DNA of 64,000 nucleotides. Source: Azolla caroliniana (lineage: Eukaryota > Polypodiophyta). The notes beneath the pieces are model-generated. The model was not told the origin of the DNA. It made no database searches and worked only from the letters and a program-made list of their open reading frames with translations. The translations under genes were made by a program, and so were the position numbers. The stretch spans positions 5,642,001 through 5,706,000 of the forward strand of contig JBHGNT010000018.1 of assembly GCA_043228905.1 (NCBI GenBank), given 5' to 3'. Shown here one piece after another: positions 33,551 through 43,287 of the stretch. How positions within the stretch are numbered: the first letter of the stretch is position 1; the number at the start of each line of letters is the position of its first letter.

Positions 33551-34017
33551 ACGAGGGGTGTGAAAGACATGGCATATGGGATAGTGAATGTAGGTGAAGT
33601 GTATGAAATGATGGCTAGAGACATATGTGAAAGTGTAAGATAAATAAGCGAGATCTCTTATGTAGGATAGGATAGTCTTGGCATGGCCTACCCGAGAAAG
33701 GGATCGAGTTTGTGTATATTTTAACTAATGGAGTATATTCTTTTTTGGAAAAAGAAGAAGAAGAAGAAACACGCACAATATTTTCAAACCAATCATCAAG
33801 AAACTCATTCATGATGTCATTCTTGGCCAACATTGCCATGATGTTGAGTAGTCTGATGTACATTGTTGACATTGCTTGTATATTATCCTTGTGTGGCATA
33901 CATAAGTGAAGCTTTTAGTGATAGGCATAGCGACATGAAAACACATCGCTATGCCCCTATTTTGCATTAGTCTATGAACAAGAAAGTAGAATGCACTTAG
34001 CGTTTTGACCAACATGA
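33551..34017. other. Intergenic DNA
   Basis: Short open stretches only. A GAAGAAGAAGAAG run is at 33752-33768. Nothing is recognised. Confidence 0.4.
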
Positions 34018-34450
34018 TCATAATTGGGTTTCCAACATTTCCCATTGAATGGTTTGAGCTTTAGTCTCTATGACTTCAGTGTTGTGATCCTTCTTTGAAG
34101 TGTGCATATATGGAAGTACAATCTCTACAACATCTTTAAAGGTTTTAGGATCCTTATCATGCACTATCAAATGATAGGTTGAATTTTGAATGCCATTAAA
34201 GAAACAAATGATAAGCCATTTGTGTCCCTCCAGTCTCGAATTATGAATTTGATTGTGTATGATGAACATAATCCTTGAGGGAGAGAGAGAAATGGCTTAC
34301 TATATAGAGTTAATAGGTTTTGTGTTGCTTTATAGAAATTATCATTTAAAGATGTGAATGAAGTAATCCCGTGCATTAGGCAGTTTCTTTGTAGTACAAA
34401 AATCTTGCCACCAAAGGGCAATTTTCCCATCTAACTCACAAGTGGGCTAG
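34018..34450 (-). pseudogene. Ty3-type gag relic
   Basis: The minus strand has LDGKIALWWQDFCTTKKL-like coding near 34390-34440 and NGIQNSTYHLIVHDKDPKTFKDVVEI near 34130-34215. These resemble the middle and late parts of Ty3 gag proteins. Frames change between them, and no LTR is seen. Confidence 0.5.
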
Positions 34451-34930
34451 GTTATTTTTATACTATCAAGCATGGGGTCAAGCTCATAATGAACTCCAAA
34501 CAACTTAGCCATGAGCAAATTGCTTTCTAGCTTCTTTCTTTTCTTTCGCCTTGAAATGGCTTTACAAGGAGTGACCATCCTTTATCCCAACACCCATTTG
34601 GATATTAGTAACTCAAGGTTCAAGAATATCATGAGATTTGTAGTTTTGATGCCTGTTGCAAAGTCATATTTATTGAGTCTTGTAACAAATGGAATTAAAT
34701 TCAAGCAAGGCAGTGGGGCTAATTCCTTTTATGAAGATCTCACATTTCCATCCAAAATTTGAGCCAAGAGCAAAACAATAGGGAAATGTACATGGCACTT
34801 ATATGTTATTCGAGATAATAAATTCACAAAGGAAATCCCAAACAATCATGAAATAAGTGTTAAGATAACAAAATGGCAAAATAGACAAAAAAACATCTCA
34901 CAAAATACTCCTCTCCTCTACACATGTTAG

Positions 34931-35317
34931 TAGATATGGGCATGGTTTGGTTTGGTTTCACTTATACATACGAAAACTAAGTGGCCTTGAAACTAAATTG
35001 AACCACTTATACATACGAAAAACCAAACCAAACCGTTTAAGAGTTAGTATGCCATTTAATCCAGTTAAACCAGACTGTTAAAAGGTGAACCAAACTTTTT
35101 AAACAAAACCATTAAAGTAAAATTAACTGAACAAAAAACATTAGATTAAAATAGCACTAAATTAAAAGAAAGATTTAAGTTAAATTTATTAAGTATTTAA
35201 CAATTATAGAAACTTAAATTTCTTTTGTAAAAACCCATAAGCCACCGAAACCTATAAATCATTAAACCATGGCTTAGTGATTTGGTTTGGTTTGAGTTGA
35301 ACCAAGGCCCATAACTA
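34931..35317. mobile_element. hAT-like MITE 3
   Basis: The 387-bp element begins TAGATATGGGCATGG and its right end reads TAGTTATGGGCCTTGG on the minus strand, an imperfect terminal inverted repeat. The flanking octamers are CATGTTAG (34923-34930) and CATGTGAG (35318-35325), 7 of 8 identical. Both arms carry GGTTTGG / CCAAACC. Confidence 0.82.
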
Positions 35318-35500
35318 CATGTGAGATGGTGTTCAAGTTTAGGTTACAATGGTAACACTTGGTGTTTTTAAACATGTATTTCCTTTATATGTTATTTTTC
35401 CAAAAAAAAAACTCCTTGCATTAGCTATAAAAGTTTACAACCTGCTATCCTCTAGGGTTTTGCACCCATTGCCAGATAAGTGACTGTGTAGACGATGGTT

Positions 35501-35700
35501 ACAGAGCAATGAACATAGAACACAGAACACAGATTATGAAAAATTGTTTCAATCATGTAGAGATTAGAAAAACATGATCTATGTTATCATCGAAATGGAA
35601 TCAGAGAAATGAACCTAGAACACAGAATAGAGATTATGACAAACCGTTTCAATCATGCAAAGATAAGAAAAACGTGGTCTCTATTATCATCCAATAGATT
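35501..35700. repeat. Two tandem copies of a 100-bp unit
   Basis: CAGAG.AATGAAC.TAGAACACAGAA starts both units (35501 and 35601), and ...AGAAAAAC.TG.TCT.T.TTATCATC closes them. The period is 100 bp. Confidence 0.75.
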
Positions 35701-36288
35701 ATTCTATCAACGTAGAGACAATTATAAAAACAACGCTAGGTGAACAGTCACACCCATTCAAAAGGCGGTTATGAAAATATACTAATAATATATGAAAACA
35801 CAATAAATACTAATAAGGTTCTACTTTAGCCGTTAATACAACTGTAGCTAGCGATGGGCCCAATTTCGCCTTAAACCGAACCGAACCATTAAGCCATGGT
35901 TGAAAGGTTTTTAAGTTCCAAAATAATTAAATGGTTTGGTTTGGTTTTAATTATTAATAAACGGTTCGGTTTGGTTTTGAAACTAGGGTTTGTCAGTTTA
36001 TAGGTTTTTGGGCTAACTTGTTTATCCCTGAAATGTTTATGTAATCTAATGGTTTAATTAATGTTTTTTATTGATTTAATTCACTTAACTTAAATGTTTC
36101 TTTAATCTAATGGCTAAATTAATGTTTTTTTCATTTAATTACTTTGGCTTAAATGTGGTTAGGTTTGAACTTTTTATTAAATGGTTCGGGTTGGTTTCAA
36201 CTTTTCCCTAAACGGTTTTGGTTTATATTTTCTTAAATGGTTTGGTTTAAATAGCTTGAATGTTCATAAACGGTTTGGTTTGGTTTTT

Positions 36289-36737
36289 TGTTACCCAGCC
36301 GACAAAGGAGTAAAGACCAGAATGTGAAAGGGATGATTATTCGGAATCTATTTTAATTAAGTAGAATAGATTATAATTATGTAGTGAACGGACGGACCGG
36401 AATCGGTATGCCGATCCGGATCCAGACCGGTTCCGAACAGGTGCCGATTGGCACTGTTTTGTACGCAGCACCGGTGACCTATATAAAGGCCCGGTTACAA
36501 TGTAAAACTTTAACGAAGAATTAATATAAGCTTCTTGTTTTATCTTCACGTATTGATTACCGTTCTATATTAATTGTTATATCTTACGCGTGTATTAAGT
36601 GAATGCCTTATTTCTAAGTAGCCAATTAAGTTGGATTAATCGTTGTGTCTTAAGTTATCTCGCCGTAACACCCCTTTGGTGAAGTGTCTTCCGGAGACAC
36701 CCTGTGTTAGGCCATTGTCCGGCCCTAAGGATTAACA
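36289..36737 (+). repeat. 5' LTR of D
   Basis: 449 bp, same length as the right copy. GATAGATTATAATTATG-like AT-rich start, TATATAAA at 36480-36487. Confidence 0.95.
36480..36487 (+). promoter_or_regulatory. TATA box in the 5' LTR of D
   Basis: TATATAAA, about 190 bp into the LTR, conserved at 46342-46349. It is the probable core promoter of the element. Confidence 0.6.
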
Positions 36738-36760
36738 CAGTTTTTGGCGACCACGATGGG
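36738..36760 (+). other. Putative primer-binding region of D
   Basis: CAGTTTTTGGCGACCACGAT follows the LTR end. The TTTTTGGCG core resembles the TGGCG-type sites of plant non-chromovirus Ty3 elements; the tRNA cannot be fixed by eye. Confidence 0.5.
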
Positions 36761-38709
36761 ATGCACAATCGCAGCGAACATCAGCAGGAATGGATGACGC
36801 GACCAACGAACGACCCGGTTACGGAGCGAGCAAGGAGACTTGCTGATTGGCTGAGGAAGCGAGAGGCTTTCCAACAAGCGGTAGAAGAAATCAGAGCGGA
36901 TTGCTCATTTTCCAAGGTGATCCGGAGAGTGGCCAAGGAGTCACTTCGGTTACCACAAAACGCCTACCCGAACGAAGGAAGCAGCCTAAGCAGCCTCTGG
37001 GAAGCGGAATCCTTTCTCCAAGCATTGGCAGCGGGGGAAGGCGAATCCAAAGCATTTTCAGCATTTGAATCGCGTTCAGACGGGGAATACAACGCGCAGA
37101 CGAACTACCGTGTAGCAGTAACGACACCCCAGGCGGACTAGAGGACGAGGAATCGGATACCTTGCCGACACCAGAACCAGAATTGACAAGGCTGGAACCT
37201 CCGGTACCAGAAGTCAACCACACTCTGGAACCAGAAGTCGAGGACGAGAGACCTCCGACACCGGAAGTCGAGGAGGAGAAGCCTCCGACACCGAAAGAGG
37301 GGCAGGAAAGACCTCTGATGGCAACAGAAGACCGGGAAAAACCTCTAACACCAAAAGAGGAGGAACGACCACCGACACCACCAGCCCGTGTACCGACACC
37401 AGACGACGATATGCCGTTCCAATATCCCAGATACCGGGATGATCCGGACGCGGAAGCCCACGTCCATGCGTTTCAGCAGACCTGGGAGGTGAACCATGTG
37501 TCCCAACGCTTAAATGCAGCCGAAGAGGAACGCTCAAAAAGGGCAGAGTTCGGCATGACCTTGGAGGGACCGGCCGCCAGATGGCACCGAACACAAGATC
37601 CCAGCACCATCCCCACATTTGAAACATTAAAGACAAAAAATTTGCATTTCTTTCACAAGGAGATGGACCAACGGGAAATGGTAGGCTTATTTTATAGTAT
37701 CCAGCAGGAACCAACGGAGAACATTCAGCAGTTTGTCATCCGGTTCCAGCGGATCCACAGTCAGCTCAGCCGGACACCACCGGAGGAAGAAACAAAGGCC
37801 ATATTCTTAGCAGCCCTCCGAGAACCCTTACGTACGGTGTGCACCGTTATTGATTTCCGCACCAGCAGCATAGATCAAGTGATCGACCGAGTTCGGGAAA
37901 TGGAAACCTCAAGTTCATGGCTAACCATGGGCGCACTTCAGCGTGCACTACCAACGGAAGAGGACCTCCATTTCTTGCAAGCAGTTCAATGTACGACATG
38001 CCTGAATGCCGGACATTCGGCGCTGGAATGCACCATGCGTTCCCAATGCTTGCTCTGCCACTCTAGAAGTCACATAATGGAACGGTGTGAGTATAATTTG
38101 TTAAATCGGCAAGCACCACCGGTACGGCAAATTGAACCACGGAGCAACCAAGAGGAAGAAGAAGAACGTTGGCGGCGAGAGGAGCGCTACCGACCAACAC
38201 AAGATGTTTGGTACAGCGATCAAAGAGACGCTTATGACCGGTATGACAGACAGGATAGATACCGGGACCATAATGGACGGTACGAGAGATACAACCGGGA
38301 TGACTCCCCTAGTTACAACCACCGACGGGACAACTATGGCAAGTATGACGACCAACACCGTCAAGGTTACCGAAACAAAAAGAATTTCAAGAAACATCAT
38401 TTCAACAAAAAGGGGGCTCATCCACAGGAACCGGAAAAGGGCGCTCCAAGCAACCAGCCGGACCAAAACCAAGCACTCACCATAGGACCTCCACCAAGCG
38501 CACACGCCGAATCCAAAAACACCCGGAAGCCATACTGCTATTATTGCCGAAAAGAAGGCCACTATAGTAATCAATGTCCGACAAAGAGCTACGACAAGCG
38601 ACCAGTGGTGAACATGGTAGACGCAGAAGTCGCGAACATACAACAAGTCACTACAAGATCTAAAGGCAAAGCCACGGAGTGGGAAACTCAAGAAGCCATC
38701 TGGAAGTAG
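36761..38709 (+). pseudogene. D gag with three CCHC knuckles
   Basis: A first part from ATG 36761 runs to a TAG at 37139, and a second, in another frame, from about 37142 to 38707 (515 codons open from 37162). It has a Pro/Glu-rich repeat stretch (PPTPEVEEE-like, 37230-37390), the gag core with FYSIQQEPTENIQQFVIRF near 37690, then three knuckles of CX2CX4HX4C form: near 37990-38035, 38058-38095 and 38530-38575. Between the second and third lies an Arg/Asp/Tyr-rich linker. Most plant Ty3 gags carry one knuckle. Confidence 0.8.
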
Positions 38710-39580
38710 GCAACCGAATGGGTGAAGAAGGCAAATGAGCGGAATGCGGCAGAACTCGAACAACAAAAAGAGAATGCCGAAGAGCTCACCGGCCCGGGGC
38801 AGCCCAAAAACCCAACATGGCAGGTGTTACAAGAATGCCAAATAACATTGCCGTTAGGCCGGCTATTGCAACTGGTACCACGGTTCACGGAAGGACTAAA
38901 GACAGGAAGGACGCCAACTGACAAACCACCGGCTCCGGCATTCTTTTCAAATCCGGAGGAAGGACCGACAGTGGTGGACACAATCACAGCCATCGTGAAA
39001 GGAAATGAGCTACCGGGCACGATTATCGATGGAGGATCCGGCGTGAATGTGATCAGCCTCCGAACGTGTAACACTCTAGGAATCCATGACTGGGAACCGT
39101 GCCCGTTTTGGCTTCGGATGGCAAACACAAGCTCAGTACGGCCGACCGTATTAATACGTGATCTGGAAGTGACCATCGGGGGTCACACATTTCGCATTTC
39201 CGCAGTAGTTCTCCAGCTACAGGCTCAGGGAGCTTACCCACTATTGTTGGGATGCCCTTAGTTAAAAACAGCACACATCAAGCAAAACTAGAGGAAGAAT
39301 ATAATTACGTTCCGGCGTGGAAAAGCGAAAGTACGAGTACCAACTCAACCACGATCCAGTACCGACAAGGAATCAACGCCGCTATATGCAGAATGTGTCA
39401 ACATGCTGGAAGGATTGGCGGACGAAGAGGTAGATCAATAATTACAAGAAAATCCGAAGATCGTACCTCTTTTCGAGATTGATGTAGTCGAAGCAGTATC
39501 ACCGTACATACTGCAACCGGACAGGACCGACGAGGAACCAGATAAAGAAGCAATCCGGGAATTACGGCAAGCACAGGAGG
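38710..39580 (+). pseudogene. D protease
   Basis: Same frame as gag. A Lys/Glu-rich link leads to the protease with TIIDGGSGVNVIS (catalytic Asp codon at 39028-39030) and a late LLLGCP motif at 39240-39258. Stops at 39259, about 39290 and about 39448 interrupt the frame before RT. All fit single or simple transitions. Confidence 0.82.
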
Positions 39581-40540
39581 CATTGGAAAAAGAAATGGTA
39601 GTATCACAGTGCGTGAAAGCATCCCAACTAGAAGAGGTAAACCTAGGTACCACAGAGGACACAAGACCGGTGCACATCGCCAAAGAAATGACCCCGGAGA
39701 ACAAAACGGCAATGATCACACTCAAAGAATTTTGTGATGTGTTCACTTGGTCCTATGAGGACATGCGGGGACTCGATCCTCAATTGTATCAACACCAAAT
39801 ACATCTGAGTAAAGACACCAAACCGGTAGCGCAACGGCGTTATCGGATGAACCCAAATTACGTAGCAAAAGTCAAAGAAGAAATCGACAAGTTGCTAAGA
39901 GTGGGCTTCATCCGACCGGTAAAGAAAGCCACATGGCTCAGCCCGATAGTCATAGTACCCAAAAAGAACGATAAGATAAGAGTGTGCGTCGACTACCGTA
40001 AATTGAATGCGGCTACGGTAATGGACGCCTTCCCACTTCCATTTACGGATGGAGTCTTGGATGTGGTCGCCAGTCATGAGGTGTACAGTTTTCTGGACGG
40101 TTTTAGCGGCTATAATCAGATCCGGATGCACCCCGCTGACCAGGAGAAAATTGCTTTTGTCACCGAATGGGGAGTCTTTGTTGCCGTAGTGATGATGTTC
40201 GGACTGAAAACGGCGCCGAAAACCTTCCGGCGGATCATCATGGAGATTTTCGGAGAATTCATTCCGGAATTCATGCAGGTGTTCTTGGATGACTTCGTTG
40301 TTTATAGCCAGGAAGGGGATCACCTTCAGCACCTCCGACTATGTCTGGCGAAATGTAGGGTTTACCGACTACCCGGCAAAATGCATGTTCGGAGTAACCA
40401 GCGGAGCGTTACTAGGCCACATAGTGAGCAAGGACGGTATCGCAGTGGATCCAGACAAAGTAAAAGCAATCCTGGAGGCACCGGCACCAGCCACGGCAAA
40501 GGCACTAAGCTGGTTCTTAGGACAAATTCGGTGGCATAGC
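39581..40540 (+). pseudogene. D reverse transcriptase
   Basis: Open for 318 codons. RT motifs: VGFIRPVKKATWLSPIVIVPKK, VCVDYRKLNAATVMDAFPLP, FSGYNQIRMHP, FGLKTAPKTF and FLDDFVVYS with the catalytic FLDD at 40282-40293. After about 40360 the frame shifts (the continuation is at 40289-40696 in another frame), so an indel has broken the thumb. Confidence 0.9.
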
Positions 40541-41140
40541 CGAATGCTTCAATATCTAGTAGACCTAGCTACACCATTGCATGCCGCGGTAATTCGGACA
40601 CCCTTTCGATGGACAGACACAGAAGACCAGGCTTACCCGGGCACTAAAAGTGTTGTTGTCACAAGCGTTGGTGGTGCAACCTCCGGATTGGTCTAAAGAG
40701 TTCCATGTGTTCGTTGACGCGTCTGACATCGCAATCGGGAGTGTGTTGATGCAACTTACAGAACCGAAATGGTACCGACTAGTGTATTATGCCAACCGAA
40801 GCAGTCCCAAGCGGAACGTAATTATTCCACAACGGAAAGGGAGGCCTTGGGTATGATCTACAATGTCACCAAGTTCAGACACTATCTGTTGGGAAGGAAA
40901 TTTTCCTTTCACGTAGATCATTCGGCGCTCCTTTACTTGGTGTCCAAAGCATCACTCACCGGTAAGTTGGCCCGGTGGACGTTACTATTACAAGAATTTG
41001 AGTTCGAGATATTCCACTGACCCGGCATACAACATCCAGTAGCAGACTATTTAAGCCGGTTAGATTCCGACAAAACCGGTGACGGAGTCCCAGACGACTT
41101 TCCGGATGCAGAGTTGTTTAGAGTCACAACAGAAACGGCA
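40541..41140 (+). pseudogene. D RT thumb and RNase H
   Basis: LGHIVSKDGIAVDPDKVKAI and the FLGQIRWHSR stretch at 40420-40545 belong to the RT connection. RNase H follows in a third frame: FHVFVDASDIAIGSVL (40700-40750), then NYSTTEREALGMIYNV (40826-40875) and SFHVDHSALLYL. A stop at 41018 lies before the spacer. Confidence 0.85.
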
Positions 41141-42322
41141 ACGGATAGTACGGTCGCATAGGAAGACAAGTGGCTCACCAACATGCACCAATTTCTGAGC
41201 ACCAACTTACCTCCGGAGGAGATGAACAGAGACGAAAGGAAACGCTTAGCGGTTCAAACCCGGCACTTCTGTCTATTACAAGACACATTGTACCACAAAG
41301 GCGCAGATGGCATATGGCGGCGTGCAGTGCGCAGTGACGAAAAGGAAATAATATTACGCGAAGCACACTATGGCGTGGCTAGAGGACATTATGCCGGAGA
41401 TGCTACAGCAAGGAAAATATGGTAGAGTGGACTATGGTGGCCGACAACATTGAAGGATGCAGTTCGGTACGCTAAAGAATGCGACCTATGTCAATGAATG
41501 GGCCAACCAACCGAACAAGCCAGAATGCCTCACCAGCCCGTGCTACTGTTAGAACAATTTCAGAAATGGGGGTTGGATTTTGTCGGGCCATTCAAACCAC
41601 CGGCAATGAGAACCGGCAACCGGTACATGATTGTCGCTACAGATTACTGCACAAAATGGGTGAAAGCCAAAGCACTACGCAACAACACTGCGGCATGCAC
41701 GACAAAGTTTTTATATGAATGCATTTGGTGCCGGTATGGATGTCCGATAGAGCTCATAAGTGACCAAGGTGGGCACTTCTTAGGGCAAGTAGTGGAAAGT
41801 TTGACGACATTTTATGCAGTGGTGCACAAATGGAGCACTCCCTATTATCCGCAAGCCAACGGATTAGCTGAGTCAACAAATAAAACACTACAGAACATCC
41901 TGCGGAAAATCGTCAATGAGAACCGAACGGATTGGGATACAAAGCTACACAGTGCACTCTGGGCCTACCGAACAGCATATAAGTCAAGTATCCGCACAAC
42001 ACCGTTTCGCCTAGCATTCGGATTGGAAGCAGTGATGCCAGTAAAGTTCCAGGTACCGATTTTACGAATACAGATTCGGGAACGCCTAAATGAGAAGGAA
42101 TCAGAAGCTATCCGGTTAGCCGCGTTGTGCGAATTGGAAGAACATCGGATAGCTAGCATCATGCACCTACTGCTAGAGCAGCGGCGAAGGAAGGCGTTCG
42201 TGGATCGTCACCGGAAAGGGAACGAAAAGATGTTCGGAATCGGTAAACCAGTACTAGTATTCCAAACCCGGATGGGTAAGATGCCGGGAAAGCTACAGTT
42301 TCGGTGGACCGGACCATACTAG
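41141..42322 (+). pseudogene. D integrase
   Basis: The zinc part has HYGVARGHYAGDATARKIW and CDLCQ (41370-41495) with stops at 41423 and 41496. The core is open for 274 codons: GLDFVGPFKP (first Asp), ELISDQGGHF (second Asp), NGLAESTNKT (Glu near 41870). The C-terminal part ends at TAG 42320 after GKPVLVFQTR and RWTGPY. No chromodomain follows. Confidence 0.9.
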
Positions 42323-42452
42323 ATTACGCGTGAGTTCAACGGGTATTAGGGACACTCGCCGACGAGGTTCTGGGTAAATGGGTCAATGGGTTCCGACTCA
42401 AACCATACAACGGACCCATGCCAAGAAACCCATTTGAACAAGTAAAGGCCGA

Positions 42453-43056
42453 CACAGAACCAGACACCGGTAAGTCGGAAGAGACGGCAACACGTTCAGC
42501 AATCGGCAAGAGGGAGCAAGAGCCGGCAAACAACGACGACGACGCAACGGCAGGCAGTCCAGCGGCCGGCATGTTCCACAATCCAGATAGGGGTCTAGTG
42601 GGACCGGATGCGAATTAACAAAACCATTTTTATCTTAAAAAAAAAATCAAATCAAATCAAAGTAAATCATGCAAGGGCGAGGGGTGAACGGACACATGCA
42701 AGAACAAGGAGTGAACAGGCACTTTGAAAAGGTACGTAGTGGGCTATTAATAGGCACAGAACCAGACACCGGTAAGTCGGAAGAGACGGCAACACGTTCA
42801 GCAATCGGCAAGAGGGAGCAAGAGCCGGCAAACAACGACGACGACGCAACGGCAGGCAGTCCAGCGGCCGGCATGTTCCACAATCCGGATAGGGGTCTAG
42901 TGGGACCGGATGCGAATTAACAAAACCATTTTTATCTTAAAAAAAATATCAAATCAAATCAAAGTAAATCATGCAAGGGCGAGGGGTGAACGGACACATG
43001 CAAGAACAAGGAGTGAACAGGCACTTTGAAAAGGTACGTAGTGGGCTATTAATAGG
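42453..43056. repeat. Two tandem copies of a 302-bp unit in D
   Basis: Units 42453-42754 and 42755-43056 start CACAGAACCAGACACCGG and end GGGCTATTAATAGG. They differ at only a few sites, mostly in an A-rich run. Each unit encodes the same short open stretch ending GGGACCGGATGCGAATTAA. Confidence 0.95.
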
Positions 43057-43287
43057 ATATTAAACCGCCGCCACATGGCACGTCATTCTATTCTAGTACA
43101 CGACGTGCACACGTGCGAGTCAGAAAAAAGGCGGCAACATGCAGCAAGAAAACTCCCACCGCGTGGAAACCTTCAAATTTCACGAACAGAGGAGCACAAA
43201 CCATTGAAGATCATCAGACGCGAGCCCACACACACAGAGCCTCCTCAAACACACCCCTCACCAGCGCTCACTGACCTCAAAGAAGCC

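Noticed and set aside
38101-38766. 221-codon hydrophobic frame opposite D gag, resembling an antisense membrane protein
   Set aside because: It mirrors the Arg/Asp/Tyr-rich gag linker; the Val/Ile/Leu content follows from the sense codons.
42440-43060. Third LTR of D
   Set aside because: The 302-bp units share no sequence with the 449-bp LTRs and have no TG...CA ends.
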